Shown piece after piece: positions 1-38,239 of a stretch of DNA of 64,000 nt (its first letter is position 1; every line of letters begins with the position of its first letter). The notes below the pieces were generated by a model, which was given only the letters and a program-made list of their open reading frames with translations, was not told the DNA's origin and did not search any database. Both the position numbers and the translations under genes were made by a program. This stretch comes from Dromiciops gliroides (taxonomy: Eukaryota > Chordata > Mammalia > Microbiotheria > Microbiotheriidae), in assembly GCF_019393635.1 (NCBI RefSeq), contig NC_057863.1, positions 623,852,791-623,916,790 of the forward strand, given 5' to 3'.

Positions 1-66
1 CGGATTTGAACCCAGGTCCTCCTGACTCCAGGGCTGGTGCTTTATCCACTGTGCCACCTAGCTGCC
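1..66 (-). mobile_element. WSINE1-type SINE, cut by window edge
   Basis: Only the tRNA-like head in reverse (ends GCCACCTAGCTGCCCC). It lies in the EXOSC10 intron. Confidence 0.85.
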
Positions 67-263
67 CCTATTTTAATACTTTTAACAAGGCCTAGCAGGC
101 CTACTAGCAAAAGAAAGCTGGATTTACTGCCCAGATTTTGGATTGAGTCTTTTCCTGCGGAGTTACTGTTTTATTTATTTCATGACGTTTGTTAACTTTC
201 ATGGCAAGATCTTTGTGGGCTCTGCCCCCCATCTTACTAAGCCTTCTTTGCTTTTTGTTGCAG

Positions 264-16163
<15,900 letters not shown>

Positions 16164-16265
16164 TGTTTGCACCCCCGAGAACAGAAGAGGAGCAGCTGGG
16201 GCCCAGAGAGAGGGCTGCGGGCCAGGCGCAGAGGGTGCTGCTCTGTACGGACCTCTGGTTGAAAT

Positions 16266-16271
16266 ATTAAA
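16266..16271 (+). terminator. EXOSC10: Likely EXOSC10 poly(A) signal (ATTAAA)
   Basis: ATTAAA lies 103 bp after the stop codon, which fits the short 3' UTR expected from the known human mRNA. A canonical AATAAA at 17038-17043 is an alternative distal site. Confidence 0.55.
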
Positions 16272-17037
16272 CCAAGAATTCTTACTGGAAGGAAGCCAGC
16301 TCTTTTTCCTTTCCTTGTCAGCAGAGACTTTGGGATATTAGCCATCATGGACCCAGCACATGATGCCCAGATCACCAACACCATGGCACACTTAGCCGCC
16401 TGGGAAGAGGGCGAGGGGGGCACTCCTGGGCAGCCACTGAGTTCAGCAGGTCACTGGCCTTGAGGCCGTAGAAGGACGAGGCCTCCTCTGTTCTCCAGCT
16501 TTAGGGCCCCAGATTTTCAGCCGGATAACACCGTGGAGTGGTCATATCTGCTGCCCAGCGCAGGAAGACTGCTCTTGCTCCAGGCAGCAGCAGCCAGGCT
16601 CGCCTGGCCCACAGAGAGTGTCCTGGCTGGGCATACGCTTCACCCTGACCCAGAAGAGCGTGTCACCATTGGCGGGGCCCTTGTGGCTGTCCTGAGCCAC
16701 CTGCCATGGGAGGGGCCTGTGTAATGGCACAGGGGTGTGTGGTCCTGGCAGTCTTGGCTCCCTGAACTGCTCTGCTCTCTGGCCTCCGTCTGCAGCCCTT
16801 CCTTTGGGAAGGTAATAGCTCCGACTGCTGCTCGAAGGCCGCTTTTGGTACCTGTTTTCTGAGAGCTGAGTTGGCTCAGGGATGATCCCAGAGGTCCTCT
16901 CACTGGCCCCCTGATGTTCCTGACTCCCACACACTGGGAACCTGTTATCACTGACTATTAAGCCCGGGCTAGAAGCAGCTGCTCAGCTGGCTGCAATGCT
17001 TGGGCCAGGAGCTGAAATCTCAGTGGTTCCATCGCTT

Positions 17038-17043
17038 AATAAA
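17038..17043 (+). terminator. Possible distal EXOSC10 poly(A) signal (AATAAA)
   Basis: AATAAA about 870 bp after the EXOSC10 stop. If used it would give a long 3' UTR over repeat-poor sequence. No other gene on this strand could own it. Confidence 0.35.
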
Positions 17044-17329
17044 ACATTTTTTTTAAAGTAAACATCTCATTTGCTAAATTAAAACTGACCTGGAGTCGGT
17101 GGATGCCTCTTGTGGATGCCAATGCTCTCCAGCAATAATCTTTGCAGCCCTAAAACCTGCTTTTTGTCTTTCAAGGAGAGAGCTCGTACTCATGAGTTAC
17201 TGCTTGTGCAGTGCATCGTTGAAGGCTTATTTGAAAGGGTGGGGACAAGGGGGGAGGGGGTCCCTCCCAGCAGCAGGTACACAAGGTTGACGTGAACTCG
17301 CCAGCCTAGACAAGGCGCATCTCCAAGGG

Positions 17330-17960
17330 CTTCGGTTCTCTGGCATTCCAACCAGGCAGAGAGGTAATTAGCATTTAATATTCCGTAATTAACATGCTTA
17401 ATGTAATTCTGTTTCTGAGAAGTTATTTGACATTTTCATAAAAGCAGAAAGCATATTCACACCCAGAGAGCAAAGCCCGGTTTATCAAAAAATGATATGC
17501 CAGTCTCTTTTTTGGTGTTGAATATGCATGCGCGTATTCTGCCTCTTCCAGAATACTGGTGGTAAAATTAGAACGCTCATTTAGGGGACTTGAGCATCAT
17601 TTCGATTCAGAGGCAAAACAGCATTTTCCTCTTATTACTGTCACATCCCCAGCAGTGTGCTAAGCTCTCAACGAATCTAAATGGGTGGAGGTGGGAGGAG
17701 GGAAAAGTCTGCTGAATTTATCTTCGAATTAAGTTCCGTTGAAGTTGCGTTGCTATGATTATGTGTTTAAAGAAGATAGAGCGGAGCTCCTAGCAAACCA
17801 CACGATCTGTTTAAGATCATTCCGGCAGCCCAGGCTCCATCAGTGATACAATCTAGGTTTTTTCCAGTGCAACAAAGTAACCTTTCTCCCAACAATGTAA
17901 CCGGATTAATTTCTCCTCGGCTTTTAAGAATTTCAACGGTAGCCCGAGCCTTGTCAGTTT
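17330..17960. promoter_or_regulatory. Candidate conserved non-coding element
   Basis: A 630 bp stretch without recognisable repeats between EXOSC10 and SRM. It is rich in TAAT cores (GGTAATTAGCATTTAATATT, GTAATTAACATGCTTAATG), has an octamer-like ATATGCAT and GTAACCGGATTAATTTC, and holds no open frame. The composition resembles vertebrate homeodomain/POU-bound enhancers. Confidence 0.4.
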
Positions 17961-18083
17961 CTCGAAGTCCCTACAGAGAAAAGAGCGGGCACCAGGACGT
18001 TTGAGCCCGACTGGTCTGTCTTAGAAAATGACCTCCTATTCCTACCCTCAGCCCCACCACACTGGGGAATGGCAAGCTGAGGA

Positions 18084-18089
18084 CACGTG
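18084..18089. promoter_or_regulatory. E-box CACGTG upstream of SRM
   Basis: Canonical MYC/MAX E-box 760 bp before the SRM start codon. Others are at 18503, 21378 (intron 2) and 25668 (end of intron 3). SRM is a known MYC target in human and mouse; use of these sites is inferred. Confidence 0.4.
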
Positions 18090-18843
18090 GAAGCTGAAGC
18101 CCCCTTCCCTAGTTCCAGGAAAACAAAAGCCCCAGTTGCACAACCCACCCCCACCCCCAACCATGGCTTTACGAGCTAGATTCCTCTGGCATATTTCCTG
18201 CTGCAGCCTCGATAAACACCACTAAGTGTTCCTCGTCCCGGCTGGGGCCAAGGCCTGAAGGGTTGCGTGGGAGGCCGAACGGGCGGCCAAGTTCTGGCTC
18301 CCAAGTGCCTTCTCTGCCCCCACTGAAGAAGCCCTGCGGCTGCCCACAAGTGGCTGCACGGAGGGTAGATCAGGGGGCATCTGGCCCGCATGCCTGTCCC
18401 GGGAGCCGAGTCGGGGACGGCTGCCTCGCCCCGGCGCCCCGGGACACGGAAGCCAGGAGCCGGACCCACAGCCCCAGCCCACCTGCCTTCCCCTCCAGCC
18501 CCCACGTGGCCCCACTGAAGGAGTCGCACAAACATGCTAGCGCTGACGGACAGCTCGCTCCAGCCACTAGGCGCCCGGGTACAGGCCCGCGGACCAATGA
18601 GCGTTCGCAGGGTCCGGGTCGCTCCTGGACTCGCTGGTTGGCCCGCGGGCCGGCTCCCCGGCGGCCATTGGTGGAGGACGGCTCCGCCCCTGGGCCCGAA
18701 CACCGCCTCTCCTGTGCCGAACACTGTCCCGGGCAGGCCCCCGGGTTAGGCTGCGGCGCGGGCTGGCGGGAGGGCAGACGGGCGGGCGCTGCAGGCCCCG
18801 TTGTGCTGCGGCCGCCGCGGCCTGTGCGTCCCCCGGCCCCGCC

Positions 18844-28520
<9,677 letters not shown>

Positions 28521-28889
28521 GGAGATCAGCAGGCCCACCTCGGCTTCTCCCAGGGACTTCAAAGCCACAAGCGCCCATTCCAGGGTGCTCCTCTTCCTGC
28601 TCTGAGGGCATTGCCTGGCACTCGGCACCCCCTCCCGACTGAGGACCTGCCCCTCGCCAGCCATCCCGCCCGTTGACCAAGTGTTACCAGACCCAGGACG
28701 TGATTGAGGGGCTCCCCGTGCCATGCTCTGCTGGGCGGGTGGGGGGAGAGTACAAGATGTCTGTGTCTGTCTCTGTCTCTGTCCAGTCTGATCAATTAGC
28801 GTCTATTAATATTGATCATCTGTGTACAGAACGATCCTTCTCACCTCTAACAAGCCCCCTCACCAAACAGTGTATTTATAACTGAGTGG

Positions 28890-31800
28890 CTTGTTGGTGT
28901 CTCTGCTTCGGACCCTTGGTAGGGCAGGGAGGGAGGGTGGGGGAAAGCCTCCAGTCTTCATGGAGGTAGTGTGAAGATGGAAGTAAGGGAAAGGGACCCT
29001 TCATTGATGGTTACAATGTGGCGCTGGACAAGCCATTCAAGTTCCCTGACCCTCAGACTAACTGGCTTCTCTCTGCACTCCCTTCCAGCCCATGTTCTGA
29101 TCTGACCCTCAGGTGCTCCAACAGTGAGCAGCTCCTGTCCCTTCATTAGGCTCTGGGGACACAAGAGACCAGAATGAACCATTTCCTACCCTCAAGGGGC
29201 TTACCTTCTATGCGTGATTTTTACCTGTCCAGAGCTTCTACTCTGTGTAGACTCACAAAAGGTGTAGCCCAGAATGTTGGACTAGAAAGTGGGATGGACT
29301 TTCATCCTGTTCCTGTCACGTGTACTGATGAGCTCTAACAGACCACAGAAAAAGGCCGGATTGGCCACTAAGGGTTCTGATTCCCCTGAGGCTCGATAGG
29401 GGGCGACCTTGGTCAAGTCTTGACTTCCAAAAATGAAGGTTATGCATGGCTTCGATGACTCCTGTTCTAAATCTATGACCTTATGATTCTGCCTCTGTTG
29501 TTTCCTCATCTGTCAGAATGAGGGGATTGGACTAGATCTCTAACATGCTTATTGGGCCCAATCCTGTGTTAGTTCTAATGGACCCTATTTAAATAGCCCT
29601 CTCTGGAGACCAAGGCTCCTAAAGGGGCAGTGACTTGCCCAAGGTCACACCGTGAAGGTGAGAACCAGTGTTTGGTGTCTGGTGCACCTTGTTCAAGCTC
29701 TCTGCAGTCAGGAGCTTTCTTCTCCCAAGTGTCCTAGGAGTTAGAGGTGGAAGAGACATTGGAAATTGCTAGAAAATAAACCCCCCCCTTGAGAGCAGGG
29801 ATTCTCTTAGTTCTTTGCTAGATACTTCTGTACTCTAGAGGATAGGAACCCGGCCTTCAGGTTTTTATGTTCTGATGGAGGGGACACTAGCAAGCAGCAG
29901 AGGCCAAATTCAAGACACTTCTTGCTGCTAGGAATGCACCCCGAGCAAAGGAGCTGCCAGACTTGGGGTTGGGGGGAATTCAGAGCAGTCACTGTTAGGG
30001 GAGAGAATTTGCTTCAGTGTCAGGCCATCTGATTCACTCCACAGACATCCTCAAGGGTTCCTGATGACCCACAATTCCCTCTACAACATGCCCAATGAGT
30101 AGTCAGCTAACCTCTGCTTGAAGACCTGGGGGAGGGGGGAACAAACCATTTACATCACTAGTTGTTAGGTGGTGTTCCTCGATGTTCTGCTCAGACCACC
30201 CTTGGTGACCAAGCAGTACTAGTGATTCCCCACTTGGGACAGCCTTCTAAGGTTGTGAAAACAATTCTTAGGTTCCCCTCTGAGCCTTCTCATCCCAGTT
30301 CCTTCAACAGATGTTTTTTTGCGGGGCAATGAGGGTTAAGTGACTTGCCCAAAGTCACACAGCTAGTGTCAAGTGTCTGAGGCCGGATTTGAACTCAGGT
30401 CCTCCTGAATCCGGGGCTAGCGCTTTATCCAATGAGCCACCTAGCTGCCCCACAACAATTTTTGTTTGACAAGGTTAACTGTCTACTTTGTGCCAAACAA
30501 ATCGAAGCCTTGAGAATACAGACAAATAAAGACTCCCTCTGCCCCCAAAAAGCTGACTTGCTACTGGAATTGCTCCTTTTATTAGGCAAGATCTCGTACC
30601 GTACAACAAACCCTGAAAGAAGGGAAGGCTTGAGAGTAAATGGGTGTGATAATGTCTCCATAAGAACTTGAAGGTCTGTAATGGAAAATGAGGCTTGTTC
30701 TGCTGGACTCTACTGGGCAGAACCTAGAGGTGTGACCTCTTGGGGCCTTTTCTAGGTCTGTGATCCTCCTGTTAGTAATTTTTGACATCCCCATGTCAGG
30801 CTTTAAAAATCGGATCTAGGACAAGAGAGTCACCCTGAATCAGCCTTTCCCTCTCCATGGTGCTGAATTGGGGCTCCCTGCCGTTCCTGGACTGCTCCAC
30901 ACTGGGAGATTTGGGATTATCAGATGTTCTGGATCTTGAGTCTCATTCAGGCTAAATCTGTACCCTCCCCTCAATCCAATTTATTCTTGCCCCTCCCTCA
31001 AATAGACCCTGCTGAGAGAAGCCCAGTGATTTGAAGGAAATGAGAGGGTTCAGATCTGGAGTGGTGGGTGAGGGACTGAGGAATGTGTCCAGGTGGGACC
31101 ACAAGCTCTGGGCTTGTAGGGGTCATGCAGGGAAGAAGCTGAAATGGGAAATAGGCACCTTGGTTCTGAAACCCAAGTCCATTTGAGACCATACTGGAGA
31201 AGATGATTGAGTCCAGGTCGCTTGGGGCAGGGTGGGAAGGGATCCTCAGCAATTAAGAGAGGATGACCAAGTTAGCCCATCTGAAGGAAGGGGCCTGGGA
31301 AGCAAGAGAGGGGGAGAATGGGGTTGACCAACCTAAGAAAGATCAGGCTGTGGTCAAATTTAAGGAAGGGAATTCGAGAACAAGGGAGGGAGGAATGGGG
31401 GTTAAAGTCTACCCCTTCCTCTCCCTACTTCAGATTAGCAGGGTTGGGGACCAGGAGGTCAGCAGGGATGATAGGCAGATCAGCTATTCCAGTCACTCAG
31501 CTAGCTCCAAGGAAATGAGGGGAGTGGCCCCACTGGAGTCTAACTGAAGAGGGAGGGGCTAAGTACCCCCAATGTTAGCAGGGTTGCAGGATTGCAGTTC
31601 TCCCCACCACTATGGCTTTCTCCAATGGGTCAGGGAGGAAAGGATTAACTGTAGGTGGTAGTGGTGGTTGCTGGGAGCTGAACCCTGGCTGCTGGGCTTC
31701 CGGTGATATGACAGGAGGAATTAGGGAGCCCCAGGAGGAGAAAGCCAGTTCTCATCTAATAAGTTCAAGGAAACCAAGCAGATTGCCAGCCTACACAGCA

Positions 31801-32400
31801 GGTGGCAAGAGGTATAGCTAGGAACTCTACATTATTGTAGGGAATTGGTGCAAAGAAAGGCCACGTGTGTAAAGAAGTCTATAATGGTGTGACTTGAAGG
31901 GGGAGGCAGGGTAGACATCTCTAGCCTCTCCTCCAAAGGAGACTCATTCCTGGTCCACTCTGCTCTCCTCAGAGAGAAAGGGTACTGGGCTCAGAGTATA
32001 TCTCTCTGCTCCCTTGAATGTGATTACTCTGGAGAACAGGCCCGGGTTCAATTGAAGGATAAAGTGCTTTCATTGAAACAGCCCTGTGAGGTATCACAAA
32101 GGTTATTAGCCCTATTTTACAGGTGAGAGCTAGAGAGAGGGCACACTGGGGGGTCAGGGGCTGAGCTGAAAACTAAAACCCAGGTCTTGTGACTGCTCCT
32201 CCCCACTGCACCAGAGAGGCAGCCTGAAATGGTGGATAGAATAGAATCTAGGATATCATAGAACAGAATAGAATGAAACAGAGACCTCCAGGTCATGTGA
32301 CCAACAAGATGGAGGACTCAGGATTTTTCTCTGTTCCCCAAGATCGCTCAAACCTCTGCAAAACAGAAACTATGCACAAAGATAAAGCAACTTCAGCTGT
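28890..32400. other. SRM-MASP2 intergenic, near SRM
   Basis: No gene seen. It holds a short family A piece (29150-29210), several MIR remnants (for example 32045-32205 reverse), one WSINE at 30314 and otherwise unassigned sequence. Confidence 0.5.
30314..30451 (-). mobile_element. WSINE1-type SINE
   Basis: Reverse copy, short poly-T, core GTTAAGTGACTTGCCC, head CACCTAGCTGCCCC. Confidence 0.88.
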
Positions 32401-32409
32401 CTTAATGGT

Positions 32410-32590
32410 CTAGAACAAAGATGTCAAATGTAATCCATGGGTCGTATGAAGTCCACAACACTACTGAATGTTGCCCAAATGAGATTAAGTGGAACTGGGA
32501 AATATTTGACAAGATAAACTAAAATAAAGATAAAACATAGATAATGTTAACATATGGTCTCTTGATCTAATAAATGAATTTGGGTATCTC
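32410..32590 (+). repeat. Unnamed dispersed repeat (family B)
   Basis: AACTGGGAAATATTTGACAA and AAAACATAGATAATGTTAAC recur in related form at 39840-40165 (ATAATTGGGAAAGGTTTAAC). Not named with confidence. Confidence 0.45.
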
Positions 32591-35060
32591 TGAATAAATA
32601 CTGCAAAACACAGGGAAATGATCCAACATTTGATGAAACAGAGGACTCTGGAATTTGAGAAGAACATGGAACCACAACATGCTATTCCTGAATGATTCAA
32701 AAGAGAAAAGAAAATTAAAAGAGTAGAATTTATGGTCTGCCCAGCAAAAATAATTGGCAGAATAGAAAAACTGGAATCTATGATGGCAAGTCTCATCAAA
32801 TGAAAGTGAGAACTATTGATTGGGAATGCAAATGCACAGAAGTGAAAGACAATCGAAAAGAAAAGAAGCAAAAAAAATAATAAAAATAACATTAAAAGAA
32901 AATATGTTCATCCTGCAAGCAAAGCATACTTTTTTTAAAGCAAAACATACTAATCTCCTTTTATTTTTTAATTTGGGGGGGGGGCAGGGCAATGAGGGTT
33001 AAGTGACTTGCCCAAGGTCACACAGCTAGTGTCAAGTGTCTGAGACCAAATTTGAACTCAGGTCCTCCTGAATTCAGGTCCACTGTGCCACCTAGCTGCC
33101 CCCAAAACATACTAATTTCAAAGACAGGATGCATAGAGAAAACCTAAGGATCATGGGTCTCCCAGAAGAACATGACAAGAAAAACCTAAACACCATAAAA
33201 AAAAAAATAGAAGTGAACTGCTTACCTAGAATGTCTGGAGACAGAAAATGAAATACCAGTTGATAGAAATTGAAAGTGTGCATGAGTGTAGGGACTAAGC
33301 AGAAAAAAACCCAAGGCTACAACCTCCAAGACACATAGTGGTTAAATTTAACAGTTCAATTCAAAAACAAGTTTTTCAAGTGATCAGGAGAAAGACCTTC
33401 AAATACAAAGGAAAGGAAATTCAAATAATATACAACTTCCCACCAATGGGAAGGAATGGGATAATCTGGTCCAAAGAAAAATGGAGTTCAGCCCAGGGTC
33501 ACCTACCCTATATATCTAAGCTTAACCACAAATTTTAAGCGATGAACATTCAATAATAAAGAAATGTTTGGAACACTCTTAGAAAGAAAAACAAGAGTGA
33601 AAATATTATCTGCTTCTCAAACACTCCCAGACAACAGAAATGCCAGAGGGGTGAATAAATGAAGGAAGCAACCAAAGATAGCAACAGCAACACAGTGACA
33701 GCAGAGAACAGTAGGAAATTTCTTTCTAAATGAGACGGGTGGAGATAAGGGTGAAGAGGTGGATGGTAGCATTATGGACAGAATCTGGTGACACTGCCTC
33801 CAGGTGAATCAGGGTCTTTTTTTGATGGAACTACATTACAAAATGGAAGGGTACATGAAAGGGGAAGGAGGAAGCAGAGGAATAGAGGGGAATGTGTGAT
33901 GTAGCCCTGTCAAATGAAGGGCTAGCAATGAGAGGGCGGTAACTCTTGTCTCTAGAAGAGACTGCAGGGGAGTGGGTAAGGAATGAAGAAGGAGAAAAGA
34001 TTAAAAAGGGGAGAAAAGAAGGAAGCTTTACCTTCGTGTGAGAGGATGTTCCACTAATGGATGCTCCTGTGGGTGAAGAGAGACATTCTGTGAAGGGAGA
34101 TGGGGACCTTGTGCTGGGTTTGGTCTGGGGGATTTGTTGCTTGAACCAACCTCTAGTCTTACTTTGGGGAGGGGGAGTTTGAACTCCTAGGGGAAACTGA
34201 CACCTGAAAAAGGAGGAGGGCATGCACCAAGGAGATTCTGAGGCAAAAGGGGGGAAAAAGGTAAGTAGGAGAGGGTATCGATCATAGTGGGTTACATAAT
34301 CAGGGACAAGGTTGGGGAGAGGGCTACCACAGTTCAGGGTCCCCTTTGACACTTGCAAGAATTGCCAGTATTCTGGGAGTAAGAAGTAAGAGGAATTCAT
34401 GGGGCAATCTTTACAAGACAGTAATGGCAACTGCCTAGAGGGGAGACCCCACAATGGATACCTTGGTAGTTTTGATTGAATGAGAAATGCAGAGAATAAA
34501 GAAAAAGACTAGATAATTATAGGGGATATGAACCAAGGAATTAGAGTCTAGAATAGACAGAGAGGATGGATAATGAAGAGAATGATAGAAATACTCTCTA
34601 GAAAGGGGCACACACACACACAAGAGAAATTTAAAGAACTAATGAATAGGACTAGTTGAAGGAGAAAATAAGTTATCTAGTACTTGACTAGCAGATTATA
34701 TTTGACTAACTGAGAAGGGGAAAAAAGGAAGAAGAATTATATAACCAGATAAAATCAGAAAAGAAAAAGCAACTCCAAAGGGAAAGGGATAATAAATGAG
34801 AGGGGAGGGTCAGGAGTGAGGGGAAGAGAGCAAGTGGGAATAGGGCTACCTTAAAAAAAAAATTAAGCTAAAGTAACTGAAGGAATATAGTACTACATTC
34901 ACAACTTTCACAACAGAAAAGGGTGGCGGGAGTGGGGGGGGGAGGCGAGAAATCACAACATGGAATTAAAAAAAAACTATTTGAGACAAATGGAGAAAAA
35001 TATATATACCTAATTCTCATAACTTACACACACACACACACACACACAAATTGAGGGGAT
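32590..35060 (+). mobile_element. L1 LINE, 5' part (ORF1-like, decayed)
   Basis: Forward-strand, A-rich text with a coiled-coil-like stretch (AGAATAGAAAAACTGGAATC), an ORF1 RRM-like piece (ENLRIMGLPEEHDKKNL) and a CTD-like frame at 33338 (FKYKGKEIQIIYNFPP). The purine-rich part 33740-35030 is unassigned; its long reverse frame is not coding. Confidence 0.5.
32955..33103 (-). mobile_element. WSINE1-type SINE inside the L1
   Basis: Reverse copy flanked by AAAACATACTAAT on both sides, so it entered after the L1. Confidence 0.9.
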
Positions 35061-37560
35061 GGGGGAAAATTATCATGTATCAATAGAATCCAAAAAAGTA
35101 GGAGTTGCAATTCTGCTATCTGACAAAGCAAAAACAAACATTCAAAAATTAGAGAGGGATAGAGAAACTGCATTAGGCTGAAATGAGCCATAGACAACAA
35201 ACCAATATCAAGAATAAACTTATACGTTCCATATGCCTTAGCATCCAAATTAATAAACATTATCTGAGTTACAAGAAGTATGAGGGCCAAAATTTGATTT
35301 TGGCATTATTTGGGTGACTCACCAGAATATTGGGGTCCTGGAAATATGAGGGACCTTTTAGGTTCCCCCTCCCCTCTGAACTGCCCTTTTAGATATTTCT
35401 CCCAGGCCAATAAGAAAGGAGCCTTTAAACTTTAATTCACAAAAGGATCAGATTTTATTAATTGGGAATTAATTAAACAACAAAGATGAAACTAATAAAA
35501 ATCAAAGATAAGGAAATAGGAAAATAAAAATACAGATAAATACTCTTAACTCTAAACTTAACCTATTCAATCTTCAGACCATTTCCAATTAAGCTAGTTC
35601 AAAGGAATTTAGGGTTTTCCATAATTAACTCACCAACACCTGGACAGTCTACAGTTGCTCGCACCACCAAGGAAAACAGCCGCCCAAGACAGAGCGAACA
35701 CACGCCACCACTGCAAGGGCAGAAGACCAAGAGTCCACGCTCTGGAAGAAGCCTAGCATTCTGGAAGCACCCTCCACCTCCCTTCAGGGAGCATTCAATC
35801 TTTCCTCCCCCAAAAGGGGAGGTCCTTCAAAAACTGCCTATGGAGAGTTCTCCTTCTGACTTCACTAGCAAAAGTAACCTCAGGGTGGGCCAGGTATGGC
35901 CCCTCCCAAATGAGTCAGGTAAAAACTGCAATATTAATCTTTACCACAAATAATTTTTACCACAGAAGACTTAATAACACAGTAGTGAAAGGAGACTTTA
36001 ACATCCATCTCTCCGTTTTGGACAAGTCTAACAAAGACAAACAATGGGGAAAATGTGGAACGGGACACAATTTTGGAGAAATTAGCATTAAATGACTTAT
36101 GGTATCTTCTAAATGAGACTGCAAAAGAATGTACATATTTCTCAGTACCACATGAACTTTTACAAAAATTGACAATGTGCAAATGTGCAAAGGTAGAAAT
36201 AGGTAATACACCCTTTACAGAACATAACTCAATAAAAAATAGCAATGGTTCAGGGATCACAAATAAAAGACATAGACCTAAATGGAGACTTAACAATGAA
36301 ATCCTAAATGATGAGTGGTTGAAACAACAAATCATAGGACAAATTAATAATTACATAAAATTAAAATTCTAACAATAAACGACATACCAAAATATCTACG
36401 ATACAGCTAAAGCAGTCCTCATGGGAAGGATAATTTCCATACAAACATACATTAATAAAATAGAAAAAGAGAGGATTAATGAAAAGAAAGCCAACAAATA
36501 AACAAACCTAAAATAATCACAAAAGAAGAGATACTAATAATTAGAGGAGGAATAGATAAATTGAAAACAAAAAAAAATAGAAATAAATAAACTAAAAGTC
36601 AGTTCTTTGAAAAGACTGATAAAATGTATACACCTTTCACTAATTCGATTAAAAAGATGAGATTAGGAAATCAAATCAATAAAATAGCAAACGAGCAAGG
36701 TAAAATCACAATAAACCCAGAAGAAATAAAAAATAATAATTATAACATTGTACACAGTTATATGGGAACAAAATCAAGAACACAAAAGAAATAGAGGGAT
36801 ACCTTCAAAAATATAAAATATTCAAACTATCAGAAAACCAAATAAAGATCTTAAATAACCCAATCTCAGAAAAGGAAATAGATCTAGCTATAAAAGAATT
36901 GCCAAAGGAAAAATATTCCCAGTCCTGATGGATTCACAGGCAGATTCTACCAAACTTTTAAAGAATAATTAGTACTCATACTTCACAAATTATTCTTTAA
37001 AAACTGAGAAGGAAAGCACTCTGCCATGATATTTTTTATGAAACAATTACAGTCCTGATACCTAAATCAGGAAAAGATAAAGCACACAAACAAAACTATT
37101 GGCTAAGATCATTAATGAAATTGACTAAAAATTTTTAAGCAAAGTTCTATCAGATTATAGCAGTTTAGCCAAGAAACGATTCATCATTGATTATGATGGT
37201 TCGACATTAAAGGGAAAAGACAATATAACCAATCATATTGAAAACCAAAACATCTAAAACCATCTCTATGCAGGAAAAAACCTTTGACAAAGTACAGCAC
37301 TCTTTTATACTAAAAATCCTACAAAGTATAGGCATAAAGGGACCTTTCTTGAATATCATAAAAGGCATCTCAAACAAAAAACAAGCATCATATGCAATAG
37401 AAATACACTAGAACCTTTCCCAATAACTAGAGGAAGGAAGCAAGGATGCCCACTCTCCCCATTATCATTTGATATCATTTTGGAAATGCTAGAAGCAGCA
37501 ATAAGACAAGAGAAAGAAATCAAAGGCATAAAGATAGGTAAAGAGGAGCTAAAACTACCT
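35060..37560 (+). mobile_element. L1 LINE ORF2 remnant (endonuclease to reverse transcriptase)
   Basis: Ordered ORF2 blocks: VAILLSDKAK near 35090, LNDEWLKQQI (about 36310), YDTAKAVLMGRI (36395), the PDGFTG block (36930), ILIPKSGKDK (37050), [11 protein letters not shown] (37280) and [10 protein letters not shown] (37435). Many stops and frame shifts; it is truncated soon after the RT core. A solo LTR splits the endonuclease part. Confidence 0.85.
35281..35964 (-). mobile_element. Solo LTR of an endogenous retrovirus, inserted in the L1
   Basis: 684 bp. Read on the minus strand it starts TGTGGTAAAAATTATTTGTG and ends GGCCCTCA, with an AATAAA-type signal inside. L1 text is interrupted on both sides and GAAG is duplicated at the edges. 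No internal retroviral genes are present, so it is a solo LTR. The same family lies at 42625 in the other orientation. It is a fossil. Confidence 0.85.
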
Positions 37561-38230
37561 TGGATCAATCGAGAGAGTACTGACCTTGGGCAAGTCACAA
37601 TCTCCCTGGGCCTCAGTTTACTTATTTATGAAATGGAGTCAGACTAGAGAAATGTGCTCTGAGAACCCTTCCAGATCTAAATCCATGATCCTACATTTAT
37701 TTAGATATAACCACCCCTCCCCCCCAGTAAACTGACATCCACCCTTGTCCTTCTGCCTAGATCAAACTGCATGAAGCATGTTGTATGCTAAAAAATAAAG
37801 CATGCCCTTTAGTCAAGGCTTTGGTTCATCATGTGCTTTGACTTCTTTTGGTGAAAAATCCAAGGGTAGAGAAGAGGTGATAAAGAGTTCTGTTCACATC
37901 CTGGTCTCTGCTGACAATAGATGATGATAGATGGAAGATCTGCCCCAATATGCAGGTGTTGGACAGAAAACCACAATGACAAGCACGTAGATACCCGGGC
38001 ACACAGACACCCACTCCCTACAACACCATTCCAATGGCTGAGTCCCCTGGACCTTCTAGCATACACCGAGGTGCACTCCAGAATCCTCTCCTAAGACTGT
38101 GACTGATCTTGAGGAAGCTGCAGGGAGGAGAGGAGGAGGAAACAGGCAGGGTTTGAAACTTGGTGGGATGGGGTATCTGCCAGTCCTATGTACTGAGAAA
38201 GGAGGAGGGCAACTAAGTTAGACTCCTTGA
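37560..38230. other. Intergenic, MIR remnant and unassigned
   Basis: MIR at 37575-37695 (CTTGGGCAAGTCACAATCTC, CCAGATCTAAATCC). The rest has no recognised element or gene. Confidence 0.5.
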
Positions 38231-38239
38231 CAGGTTGGA

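Noticed and set aside
33831-34454. 207-codon reverse frame
   Set aside because: It lies in purine-rich DNA next to an L1 on the other strand; composition is Ser/Pro/Phe-rich as expected of such DNA and no domain is recognised.
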